A stretch of 42,738 nucleotides of DNA from Virgisporangium aurantiacum. Its GTDB lineage: Bacteria; Actinomycetota; Actinomycetes; Mycobacteriales; Micromonosporaceae. The stretch spans positions 1-42,738 of the forward strand of contig NZ_BOPG01000068.1 of the NCBI RefSeq assembly GCF_016863635.1, read 5' to 3'. Both the position numbers and the translations under genes were made by a program. Below the pieces are notes generated by a model. It was not told where the DNA came from and did not search any database. It saw only the letters and a list, made by a program, of their open reading frames with translations. The number at the start of each line of letters is the position of its first letter. Within the stretch, counting starts at the first letter, position 1. Shown here piece after piece: positions 24,009 to 31,819 of this stretch.

Positions 24009-25352
24009 TCAGGTCCAGGACAGGAGTGCGGCCTCCGGATCGCTGAGGAATCCGCTGACGTCGTGTAGGAACTTGGAGCCCTGCTCGCCGTCGATGATGC
24101 GGTGGTCGAACGACAGGCTGAGCGTGGTGATCTGACGCACTTTGATCTTGCCCTTGTGGGCCCAGGCCGCGTCGCGGATCGAGCCGACCGCCAGGATCGC
24201 CGCTTCGCCCGGGGGCAGGATCGGCGTTCCGGTGTCGACGCCGAACACGCCCACATTGGTGATCGTGAACGTGCCGCCGGACATGTCGGCCGGTGTCGTC
24301 TTGCCCGTCTTAGCCGTGCTGACCAGGGCGTTCATGGCGTCGGCGAGTTCGCGGAGGCGCATCGCCTGCGCGTCCTTGATATTGGGGACGATCAGCCCGC
24401 GGTCGGTGGCAGCGGCGATACCGAGGTTGACGTAGTTCTTCACCACGATCTCGTTGCCGGCCCACGACGAGTTGATCATCGGGTGCCGCTTCAGCGCCGT
24501 GAGCACGGCCTTCGCCACCAGGAGCAGGGGCGAGATCCGGACGTCCCGCCACTCGCGCTGCTCCCGCAGCCGGGCCAGCGCCCGCATACCGCGGGTGACG
24601 TCGACCGTGTTGAACACGCTCACGTGCGGCGCCGTGAACGCGCTCGCGACCATGTTCTCGGCGGTCAACTTGCGGACACCCTTGACGGGTATGCGCTGCT
24701 CACGGGCGGTTTCGTCGATTGCCGGCGTGACGCTCGGCACAGCCTGCGCGCCCAGCACGTCGGCGCGCGAGATCGAGCCCGCCGGCCCGGTGCCCGTGAT
24801 GGTGGTCAGGTCGACCCCGAGGTCCTTGGCCAGCTTCCGCACCGGCGGCTTGGCCAGCACGGCGACCGAGGCCTGCGAAACCACAACTGGCGCCGGCGCA
24901 ACAGAAACCGGAGCAGCAGAAACCGGAGCAGCGGCAGGGGCAACGGCAGAAGACCGGGGACGGCGTTTCACCGCACCCGCCCGCGGTCCGTACCCCACCA
25001 GCACCGCGTTCGGTGCCGGACTACCGGTCATCCCCGGTTCCACCGGCGCGTCTCCGGCCACGTCGACCGCGGCCAGCGCCGCCGCCGACGGCACCGGCCC
25101 CGCACCCGGGTCGGTGTCGATCGAGATGATCGGCGTGCCGACCGCGACCGTGTCACCCTCCGAGCAGTGGATCGCGGTGACCTGGCCGGGCCACTTCGCC
25201 GGGATCTCCACCGCCGCCTTCGCGGTCTCGACCTCGACGATCGGCTGGTTCTGGGTGACGGTGTCGCCGACCGACACCAGCCACTTCAGAATGTCGCCCT
25301 CGACCAGGCCCTCACCGAGGTCGGGCAGCGCGAAGTCCTTGATGCGCGTCAT
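24009..25352 (-). CDS. bkdC: Dihydrolipoamide acyltransferase, E2 of branched-chain 2-oxoacid dehydrogenase
   Basis: This 447-residue protein has a lipoyl domain (residues 1-80, lipoyl Lys45 in VETAKAAVE), an Ala/Pro/Val linker, a peripheral-subunit-binding domain (about 168-201, VRKLAKDLGVDLTTITGTGP) and a catalytic acyltransferase domain (about 218-447) with DHRIIDGEQG (His417, Asp421). It transfers acyl groups to CoA in the complex. The ATG at 25352 has GAGGGGGG upstream. It is the last gene of the E1alpha-E1beta-E2 operon; the dehydrogenase E3 is not encoded here. A branched-chain rather than pyruvate substrate is inferred from the separate E1alpha/E1beta genes and single lipoyl domain. 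Confidence 0.94.
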   Translation of the reverse strand: MTRIKDFALPDLGEGLVEGDILKWLVSVGDTVTQNQPIVEVETAKAAVEIPAKWPGQVTAIHCSEGDTVAVGTPIISIDTDPGAGPVPSAAALAAVDVAGDAPVEPGMTGSPAPNAVLVGYGPRAGAVKRRPRSSAVAPAAAPVSAAPVSVAPAPVVVSQASVAVLAKPPVRKLAKDLGVDLTTITGTGPAGSISRADVLGAQAVPSVTPAIDETAREQRIPVKGVRKLTAENMVASAFTAPHVSVFNTVDVTRGMRALARLREQREWRDVRISPLLLVAKAVLTALKRHPMINSSWAGNEIVVKNYVNLGIAAATDRGLIVPNIKDAQAMRLRELADAMNALVSTAKTGKTTPADMSGGTFTITNVGVFGVDTGTPILPPGEAAILAVGSIRDAAWAHKGKIKVRQITTLSLSFDHRIIDGEQGSKFLHDVSGFLSDPEAALLSWT

Positions 25353-25366
25353 CGTGTGAACCCCCC

Positions 25367-26338
25367 TCAGAACCCGAACGAGCGGTCGACGGCGTCGAGC
25401 ACCCGGTCGAGGTCGGGCAGGAAGTCCTCCTCGAGCCGGGACGCCGGGTACGGCGTGTCGAAGCCGGTGACCCGCAGGACGGGCGCCTCCAGGGAATAGA
25501 AGCACTTCTCGGTGACCCGGGCGGCCACCTCGGCGCCGATACCGAGGTTCGACGGCGCCTCGTGCACCACCACGCAGCGGCCGGTGCGGCGGATCGACTC
25601 GTACACCGGCTCCAGGTCGAGCGGGGAGATCGTGCGCAGGTCGATCACCTCGATCGAGCGGCCGTCCTCGTCGGCGGCGGCAGCCGCGTCGAGGCAGGTG
25701 CGCACCATCGGGCCGTAGGCGACGACCGTGACGTCGGTGCCCGGCCGCACGACGCGCGACGCGTGCAGCGGCCCAGCGGGTGCGTCGAGATCGACCTCGC
25801 CCTTCTCCCAGTACCGCCGCTTCGGCTCCAGGAACACGATCGGGTCGTCGCTGGTGATCGCCTGCTGGAGCATCCAGTAGGCGTCGTTCGGGTTGGAGCA
25901 CGCGACGACCTTGAGGCCGGCCGTGTGCGCGAAGTACGCCTCCGGCGACTCGGAGTGGTGCTCGACCGCGCCGATGCCGCCGCCGAACGGGATCCGGATC
26001 ACCATCGGGATCGTCACCCGGCCCTGCGACCGGTAGTACATCTTCGCGACCTGGGAGACGATCTGGTCGTAGGCGGGGTAGACGAAGCCGTCGAACTGGA
26101 TCTCGCACACCGGGCGGTAGCCGCGGATCGCGAGGCCGACCGCCGTCCCGATGATGCCGGACTCGGCGAGCGGGGTGTCGATCACGCGCTCTTCACCGAA
26201 GTCCTTCTGCAGGCCATCGGTGATGCGGAAGACGCCGCCGAGCTTGCCGACGTCCTCTCCCATGATGATGACCTTGTCGTCGTTCTCGAGGGCGCGGCGC
26301 AGGCCAAGGGTGATGGCTTTACCCAGCGTGGTGGTCAT
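25367..26338 (-). CDS. bkdB: 2-oxoacid dehydrogenase E1 component, beta subunit
   Basis: This 323-residue protein begins MTTTLGKAITLGLRRALEND and has family motifs GEDVGKLGGVFRITDGLQ, DTPLAESGIIGTAVGLAIRG, FGGGIGAVEHHSESPEAYFAH and VVHEAPSNLGIGAEVAARV. With the alpha subunit it decarboxylates branched-chain 2-oxoacids using thiamine diphosphate. The ATG at 26338 overlaps the alpha-subunit stop as ATGA, so the two are translationally coupled, which suits an obligate heterotetramer. Confidence 0.95.
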   Translation of the reverse strand: MTTTLGKAITLGLRRALENDDKVIIMGEDVGKLGGVFRITDGLQKDFGEERVIDTPLAESGIIGTAVGLAIRGYRPVCEIQFDGFVYPAYDQIVSQVAKMYYRSQGRVTIPMVIRIPFGGGIGAVEHHSESPEAYFAHTAGLKVVACSNPNDAYWMLQQAITSDDPIVFLEPKRRYWEKGEVDLDAPAGPLHASRVVRPGTDVTVVAYGPMVRTCLDAAAAADEDGRSIEVIDLRTISPLDLEPVYESIRRTGRCVVVHEAPSNLGIGAEVAARVTEKCFYSLEAPVLRVTGFDTPYPASRLEEDFLPDLDRVLDAVDRSFGF

Positions 26339-27441
26339 CGGTGGCTCCCCTCGAACGAGGCCTGGTAGGCGGCGAACTGCTCGCGCTGCTCGTCGAGCTC
26401 CGGTGAGCCACCGGGATAGACGTTGTCGAAGAGCGTCAGCGGCTGCGGGTCGGGCATCGCCAGCACCCGTTCGCGCAGATCCTGCGCTTGCGCAGCGGCA
26501 GATTCGTCGCAATCCGCATAAAACGCGTCATCTGCCATGCCCTCGTTCGAAAGCAGGAGACGCATCCGCTTGATCGGGTCCTTGGCCTGCCAGGCCTCGA
26601 CCTCGCTGGCGATGCGGTACCGCGTGGGGTCGTCGTTCGTGGTGTGCGCGCCCATCCGGTAGGTGTAGGCCTCGACCAGGGTCGGACCCTGGCCGTGCCG
26701 GGCCTGGTCGACGGCCTTGCGGGTGACCGCATAGGTGGCGAGCACGTCGTTGCCGTCGACCCGAACGCCCGGGAAGCCGAAGCCGTTGGCGCGCTGGTAG
26801 AGCGGCACGCGGGTCTGGCGTTCGAGCGGCTCGGAGATCGCGTACTGGTTGTTCTGGCAGAAGAACACGACCGGCGCGTTGAAGACCGTCGAGTACACGA
26901 ACGCCTCGTTGACGTCGCCCTGGCTGGAGGCCCCGTCGCCGAAGTACGCGATGACCGCTTCGCCCTCGTCTGTACCGACCTTGCCGTCCATGGTGATGCC
27001 CATGGCGTAGCCGGTGGCGTGCAGGGTCTGCGCGCCGATCACGATCGTGTACATGTGGAACTTGAACGCCTGGGAGTCCCATCCGCCCTGGTCGACGCCC
27101 CGGAACAGGCCCAGCGGCATGATCGGGTCGATGCCGCGGCAGTAGAGCACGCCGTGTTCCCGGTAGGTCGGGAACGCCATGTCCTGCGGGCGCAGCGCCC
27201 GGCCGGAACCGACCTGGGCGGCCTCCTGGCCGAGCAGGCTGGCCCAGATGCCCAGCTCACCCTGCCGCTGCAGGGCGGTGGCCTCGGCGTCGAGCTTGCG
27301 GACGGTGACGAGATCGCGGTAGAGGCCGCGGTACTCCTCGTCGGTGAACTCGACGGAGTACTCGGGGTGTTCCACCCGTTCGCCGTCGGCGTTCAGTAGT
27401 TGTACGAAGTCGGGGTCGTGCCCCGGACCTCCCTTGGCCAT
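26335..27441 (-). CDS. bkdA: 2-oxoacid dehydrogenase E1 component, alpha subunit
   Basis: This 368-residue protein binds thiamine diphosphate: the GDG (168-170) and NN (197-198) ends of the TPP motif are clear in AYFGDGASSQGDVNEAF and FFCQNNQYAIS. It also has AFPTYREHG and the phosphorylation-loop-like region YRMGAHTTNDDPTRYR. The ATG at 27441 follows AGGGAGAA. It leads the bkd operon and is divergent from the low-complexity membrane protein, with a 260-bp gap that should hold both promoters. Confidence 0.95.
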   Translation of the reverse strand: MAKGGPGHDPDFVQLLNADGERVEHPEYSVEFTDEEYRGLYRDLVTVRKLDAEATALQRQGELGIWASLLGQEAAQVGSGRALRPQDMAFPTYREHGVLYCRGIDPIMPLGLFRGVDQGGWDSQAFKFHMYTIVIGAQTLHATGYAMGITMDGKVGTDEGEAVIAYFGDGASSQGDVNEAFVYSTVFNAPVVFFCQNNQYAISEPLERQTRVPLYQRANGFGFPGVRVDGNDVLATYAVTRKAVDQARHGQGPTLVEAYTYRMGAHTTNDDPTRYRIASEVEAWQAKDPIKRMRLLLSNEGMADDAFYADCDESAAAQAQDLRERVLAMPDPQPLTLFDNVYPGGSPELDEQREQFAAYQASFEGSHR

Positions 27442-27701
27442 TCGTGTTCTCCCTGTCGTGTCTCGCAACGGCAGTGGGGTGACCCTGCCGCGCAGCGGGG
27501 TGGTGCCGCGCGCTCCGCCCGATCGGGGTGGCGCTCGCGGCGGGAGTGGACGCCGGCGCCGAGCCACGCAGGGTGTGCGAAGGCCGCGGCCCCGGTGCCG
27601 CCGCGTCCAGTCTCGCATTACTTTGCCCCGGAACCACGGGCAAGACGTTCAAGGAATCTCATGTTCGCGTCCGACCCCGGTATATCCGCGTTGGAGTCAG
27701 C

Positions 27702-28559
27702 GTGCCCCTCCCCCCGCGCGCACCCGAGGACGCCACTCCGAGCGTCAGGTCACATCCCGTAATCGAGGCGGCGCTCTCCGCCGCCCGGACGTCCTACTCG
27801 CCGGCGACGCACAAGGCGCCGGTCCGCTCGCCGAGCCGCCGGGCCTGGATCGCGGTCGGCCTGCTCATCGCGCTGACCGCGCTGCCGACGCTGGTCGTGC
27901 TCCTCGCCGGGCGCGCGGCTCTGCGTTACGAAGAGCCTCCGGACGGCTATCGCGCCGATGGCGGCCAGCCGGTCGTCGTGGCGCCGGGTCCGCACATCGC
28001 GCCGCCGCATCCGCCCGCGGCCGTCGCTCCCGAGGGCGGCGTGTCGGGCGGCGCCGCGCCGTCCGCCGCGGACGGCCTGGCCGGTGGCGCGGTCCCCGCC
28101 GGGCGGCGGCCCGAGTCGAGTCCCTGCCCGACCCCGGCCGCGGGCACCGCGGCCGGTGCCACCGCGGCCGGTTCCGTCGCCGCCGGGCCCGGCTCCGGCG
28201 GGGCCCAGGCTGTCGGTGTTGGCGGTGTTCCGGCCGCCGGCGCTCCGGCGGGTCCCGGCAGTTCCGGTGACGCCGTGAGCGTCCCCCCGGCGACCGCGAC
28301 GGACCAGAACGTGGGACCCGACGAGCCGTCGGACGATGATCACGGTTCCGGTGGCCAGGCGGCCGCGCCCGCCCCCGGCGGTCCGGGCGGTTCGGGTTCG
28401 CGTTCCGGTTCCGGTTCCGGCCACGACTCCGGCAGCTCCACCGGCTCCGGGGGCCATGGTTCCGGCTCGGGTTCCGGCGGGTCGAGCGGTTCCGGCGGCT
28501 CCACCGGCTCCGGTTTCATCGAGAACGTGCTGGAAGGGCTGGGTATCAAGGTCGGCTAG
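27702..28559 (+). CDS. Low-complexity single-span membrane protein, unknown function
   Basis: This 285-residue protein has a short N-terminus, a transmembrane helix at about residues 48-70 (AWIAVGLLIALTALPTLVVL) and a long outer part rich in Pro, Ala, Gly and Ser, ending in a Gly/Ser run and the segment GFIENVLEGLGIKVG. The GTG at 27702 is chosen for the GGAG 5 nt upstream; open frames extending to 27528 look non-coding. No domain was recognised. The conserved-looking amphipathic C-terminus after a flexible stalk is the only part likely to be folded. Confidence 0.7.
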   Translation: MPLPPRAPEDATPSVRSHPVIEAALSAARTSYSPATHKAPVRSPSRRAWIAVGLLIALTALPTLVVLLAGRAALRYEEPPDGYRADGGQPVVVAPGPHIAPPHPPAAVAPEGGVSGGAAPSAADGLAGGAVPAGRRPESSPCPTPAAGTAAGATAAGSVAAGPGSGGAQAVGVGGVPAAGAPAGPGSSGDAVSVPPATATDQNVGPDEPSDDDHGSGGQAAAPAPGGPGGSGSRSGSGSGHDSGSSTGSGGHGSGSGSGGSSGSGGSTGSGFIENVLEGLGIKVG

Positions 28560-28568
28560 TGTTCCGGC

Positions 28569-29177
28569 GTGGCCCATGTACGCCGATACGAGCCGACCGA
28601 TCTGGACACGCTCCGGGAGATCTGCATTCTCACCGGGCACACCGGACGCGACGCCCGCGGCAGCATGACCGACACCGCGCTGCTGCCCGACACGTTCGCC
28701 GAGCCGTACCTGGTCTACGACCCGCTGCTCGCGTTCGTGGCCGACGACGGCGGCCGGGCGGTCGGATACATCCTCGGCACCGCCGACACGGCCGCGTTCG
28801 CCGGCTGGTTCCAGACCACCTGGCTGCCGCTGGTGGCGCCGCGGCACGCCGGCCGGCCGGCCGAGGTCACCGACTTCGAGAGTCTCATCCGCGAGCTGAT
28901 GTACAACCCGGCCCGGATGGTGCACGACGACCTGGCCCCGTACCCGGCGCACCTGCACATCGACCTGCTGCCCGGCTACCAGGGCCAGGGCCTCGGCCGG
29001 AAGCTGATGGACGCGTTCCGCGGCGAGCTGGTGAGCCGGGGGATCGAGAAGTTCCACCTCTCGATGGACCCGAAGAACGTCGACGCGCGGGCGTTCTACG
29101 AACGGCTCGGCTTCGAGCCGATCGCGGTGTCGTCGGATCCCGGTGGCACCTACCTCGGTCGCAGCAGCGGCGGGTAG
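28569..29177 (+). CDS. GNAT family N-acetyltransferase
   Basis: This 202-residue protein has the acetyl-CoA pyrophosphate loop YQGQGLGRKLMDAF, preceded by AHLHIDLLPG and followed by HLSMDPKNVDARAFYERLGF. The N-terminus AHVRRYEPTDLDTLREICI is typical of GNATs. The substrate is unknown; the general form resembles acetyltransferases often found near glycoside-processing genes. The GTG at 28569 lies 9 bp after the previous stop. Its 3' end overlaps the convergent Nudix gene by 28 bp. Confidence 0.88.
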   Translation: MAHVRRYEPTDLDTLREICILTGHTGRDARGSMTDTALLPDTFAEPYLVYDPLLAFVADDGGRAVGYILGTADTAAFAGWFQTTWLPLVAPRHAGRPAEVTDFESLIRELMYNPARMVHDDLAPYPAHLHIDLLPGYQGQGLGRKLMDAFRGELVSRGIEKFHLSMDPKNVDARAFYERLGFEPIAVSSDPGGTYLGRSSGG

Positions 29178-29812
29178 AGCACCTCGGCGTCCCCCCGCTG
29201 GAAGAGCTCGGCGGGACGGCCCGCCGCCTGCGCGCGGCGCCGGCCGGTGGCCTTGACGAAGCCGTCGGTGGTGGTCGCCTTGCGATGGAAGTTGCGCGGG
29301 TCGAGGTCGGTGCCCCAGACCGCTTCGTAGACCGCGCGGAGTTCGGCGATCGTGAACTCCGGCGGACAGAACGCCGCGGCGAGCGAGGTGTACTCCAGCT
29401 TCGCGCTGGCGCGTTCGATGCCGTCGCGGAGGATGGTGTCGTGGTCGAACGCGAGGCGGGTGGCCGTGTGCGCCGGCCGCCAGTGGGCGACCGCGGCGTC
29501 GGAGCCGGCCGTCGGAACGGGCAGGTCCGGTAGCAGCGCGAGATAGGCGACGCTCACCACGCGTCCCCTCGGATCTCTACGCGGCGCGCCATACGTTCGA
29601 AGCTGTTCCAGATGACCGGCGACCGACGCGACGCCGGTCTCTTCGCGGAGCTCGCGCCCGGCGGCGGCCGCGAGATCCTCGTCGGCGAGCACGAATCCGC
29701 CGGGCAGCGCCCACCGTCCCTTGTGCGGCGCGACGCCGCGCCGGATCAGCAGCGTGCACAACTCACCGCCGCGAATGGTCAGCACAACGAGGTCGACTGC
29801 GACGTCCACCAC
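29150..29812 (-). CDS. NrtR-type Nudix regulator/hydrolase
   Basis: This 220-residue protein has an N-terminal Nudix domain with an intact Nudix box (GFVLADEDLAAAAGRELREE then TGV) and a C-terminal winged-helix-like domain with the NrtR signatures LEYTSLAAAFCPPEFTIAEL, VWGTDLDPRNFHRK and GRPAELFQRG. NrtR proteins repress NAD biosynthesis genes and sense ADP-ribose or related metabolites; an intact box leaves hydrolase activity possible. It is divergent from an SPFH/NAD-kinase-like operon, with repeated GACGATA half-sites between, so it probably regulates that operon and itself. The ATG/GTG at 29812 (VDVAVDLVVLTIRGG) is the usual family start. Confidence 0.9.
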   Translation of the reverse strand: MVDVAVDLVVLTIRGGELCTLLIRRGVAPHKGRWALPGGFVLADEDLAAAAGRELREETGVASVAGHLEQLRTYGAPRRDPRGRVVSVAYLALLPDLPVPTAGSDAAVAHWRPAHTATRLAFDHDTILRDGIERASAKLEYTSLAAAFCPPEFTIAELRAVYEAVWGTDLDPRNFHRKATTTDGFVKATGRRRAQAAGRPAELFQRGDAEVLYPPLLRPR

Positions 29813-29825
29813 TTATCACCACCTT

Positions 29826-29866
29826 GACGATAAAGGTCGGTCGAGGATATCGTCGATGTGACGATA
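29826..29866. promoter_or_regulatory. GACGATA half-site cluster between the Nudix regulator and the SPFH operon
   Basis: TATCGTC (29848-29854) and GACGATA (29860-29866) form a 19-bp inverted repeat with a 5-bp spacer. A third GACGATA lies at 29826-29832, enclosed by ACCTT/AAGGT. The cluster lies 13 to 60 bp from both gene starts and is the likely operator for the Nudix regulator. Confidence 0.6.
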
Positions 29867-29885
29867 ACAGAGGGCGAGGGTGGAC

Positions 29886-30932
29886 ATGGCCGACATCACG
29901 AGGCGGTTCTTCCTCCGTCACCTGCGCGGGGAGCCGACGACGTTCGTGCGGCACACGGTGCGCGGCCGGGTCCGGCACGAGGGCGTCGGCCAGTCGTTCT
30001 GGTACCGGCCGTTGACGGCGGTGCTGTCCGAGGTTCCGGTCGACGATCGCGAGCTGCCGCTGCTGTTCCACGCGCGTACGGCCGATTTCGCCGACGTCAC
30101 CGTGCAGGCCACGGTCACCTACCGGCTCAGCGACCCGGGGCTCGCGGCCGAGCGGCTCGACTTCGCGATCGACCCGCAGCGCGGTGAGTGGCGCGGCCAG
30201 CCGCTCGACCAGGTGGCCACGCTGCTCGCCGAGCTGGCTCAGCAGCCCGCGCTCGACCTGTTGAGCCGCCTGCCATTGACAGGCAGCAGCCGATCTGTCG
30301 CCGAAAGAGGCGACGGGGCGCTCACCGCCGGCATCGCGCCGGTGCGGTCGGCGTTGGCGGCCGCGCTCGCCGACGATCCGCGGCTGGTCGAGACCGGTGT
30401 GACGGTCGTGTCGTCGCGGGTGGTCGCGATCCGGCCGGAGCCCGACCTGGAACGCGCGCTGCAGACGCCCACCCGCGAGGCCGTGCAGCAGGAGGCCGAC
30501 CGGGCCACGTACGCGCGGCGCGCGGTGGCCGTCGAGCAGGAGCGGGCGATCGCCGAGAACGAGTTGCAGAGCCGCATCGAACTCGCCCGTCGCGAGCAGC
30601 AACTGGTGGAGCAGAAGGGCGCCAACGATCGCCGGGTGGCCGAGTTGGATTCGGCGGCGAAGTTGGTGGCGAGCCAGGGTTCGTTGGAGCGGTCGCGGCT
30701 CGCCGCCGAAACCGAGCGGGCCAAGGATTCGGCCCGGGCCGACGGCGTGCGGGCGGTCGGGTTGGCGTCGGCGGAGACGGAGGTGGCCCGGCTCGGGGCC
30801 TATCGCGAGATGCCGGCCGAGGTGCTGTACGCGATCGCGCTGGAGAAGCTCGCCGCCAACCCGCCGCAGATCGGTGAACTCACCATCACGCCCGACGTCC
30901 TGACGAAACTGATCGGACGGTTCAGCTCATGA
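29886..30932 (+). CDS. SPFH (band 7/slipin-like) domain protein without a membrane segment
   Basis: This 348-residue protein has an SPFH-type N-terminal domain (about residues 30-200; ADVTVQATVTYRLSDPGLAA, ETGVTVVSSRVVAIRPEPDL) and a long coiled coil (about 205-310; TYARRAVAVEQERAIAENEL, SRIELARREQQLVEQKG). It ends in a conserved-looking tail YREMPAEVLYAIALEKLA. Most SPFH proteins have an N-terminal membrane hairpin; none is visible, so it may be soluble or peripheral. The ATG at 29886 has GAGGG 5 nt before it; a GTG at 29880 is possible. It overlaps the next gene by 4 bp (ATGA). Confidence 0.85.
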   Translation: MADITRRFFLRHLRGEPTTFVRHTVRGRVRHEGVGQSFWYRPLTAVLSEVPVDDRELPLLFHARTADFADVTVQATVTYRLSDPGLAAERLDFAIDPQRGEWRGQPLDQVATLLAELAQQPALDLLSRLPLTGSSRSVAERGDGALTAGIAPVRSALAAALADDPRLVETGVTVVSSRVVAIRPEPDLERALQTPTREAVQQEADRATYARRAVAVEQERAIAENELQSRIELARREQQLVEQKGANDRRVAELDSAAKLVASQGSLERSRLAAETERAKDSARADGVRAVGLASAETEVARLGAYREMPAEVLYAIALEKLAANPPQIGELTITPDVLTKLIGRFSS

Positions 30933-31819
30933 CTCTCGCCCCTCGCGCGGTCGTCGTGTCGCGGCGCAGCGAGCTCGACGAGCTTCTCGCCCGCCACGGC
31001 ACCCGCGCGGCCGCCGCGTACTTCCTCCGTCAGCGCGGGCGCGATCTGTCCGATGTGGACGATCGGCACCAGGCGCAGCGGCGGGCGCTCACCGCCGTCG
31101 GGTCGGCGATCCCGCCCGATTGGCGGCAGGGCCGGGTCGACCGGGCCGACCTGCCGCGGTTCCTGTTCGGCCCGGAAGACGTGGTGATCGCCGTTGGCCA
31201 GGACGGCCTGGTGGCGAACGTCGCGAAGTACCTCGACGGGCAGCCGGTCATCGGCGTCAATCCTTCCCGTGGGGTGATCCCGGGGGTGCTGGTCCAGCAC
31301 GAGCCGTCGGCGGTGGCCGGCATGCTTCGGAGCCGCATGCTGGCCGTGACGCAGCGGCCGATGGTGACCGCCTCGCTCGACGACGGGCAGGAACTGGCCG
31401 GGCTCAACGAGGTCTACTGTGGACACACGACGCACCAGTCGAGCCGGTATGTACTGTCCACACCGGACGGTCAGCGCGAACGGCAGTCGTCATCGGGTGT
31501 GGTGGTGGGCACCGGCACCGGCGCCACCGGTTGGTGCGGGTCGATCGCCCGCGCCGTGCGCAACCCGCCGGAGTTGCCGAAGCCCGACGAGGCGGCCCTG
31601 TGCTGGTTCGTGCGGGAGGCGTGGTCGTCGCCGGCCACGGGCGTGTCGGCGGTGGCCGGCCGGCTCACCGGCGACCAGCGGTTGGAGATCACCTGTGAGA
31701 GCGAGAAACTCGTGGTGTTCGCCGACGGGCTGGAGCCCGATCACCTGGACCTGTCGTGGGGGCAGCGGGTGCGCATCGGGCTCTCCGACCGGTCACTCAG
31801 CCTGGTTGTCGCCTCGTAG
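30929..31819 (+). CDS. NAD-kinase-like protein
   Basis: This 296-residue protein resembles ATP-NAD kinases. EDVVIAVGQDGLVANVAKYL corresponds to the GGDG nucleotide-binding segment (here GQDG), LNEVYCGHTTHQSSRYVL to the NE motif region, and SSGVVVGTGTGATGWCGS to the TPTGSTAYS segment. The altered motifs leave open whether it phosphorylates NAD or another nucleotide. It is translationally coupled to the SPFH protein, and the pair is divergent from an NrtR-type regulator of NAD metabolism. The 3' end overlaps the convergent gene by 27 bp. Confidence 0.82.
   Translation: MTLAPRAVVVSRRSELDELLARHGTRAAAAYFLRQRGRDLSDVDDRHQAQRRALTAVGSAIPPDWRQGRVDRADLPRFLFGPEDVVIAVGQDGLVANVAKYLDGQPVIGVNPSRGVIPGVLVQHEPSAVAGMLRSRMLAVTQRPMVTASLDDGQELAGLNEVYCGHTTHQSSRYVLSTPDGQRERQSSSGVVVGTGTGATGWCGSIARAVRNPPELPKPDEAALCWFVREAWSSPATGVSAVAGRLTGDQRLEITCESEKLVVFADGLEPDHLDLSWGQRVRIGLSDRSLSLVVAS

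Noticed and set aside
25353..26108. Long open frame extending the E2 gene upstream through E1beta
   Set aside because: It reads E1beta out of frame with Arg/Gly-rich translation; the real E2 starts with a lipoyl domain at 25352.
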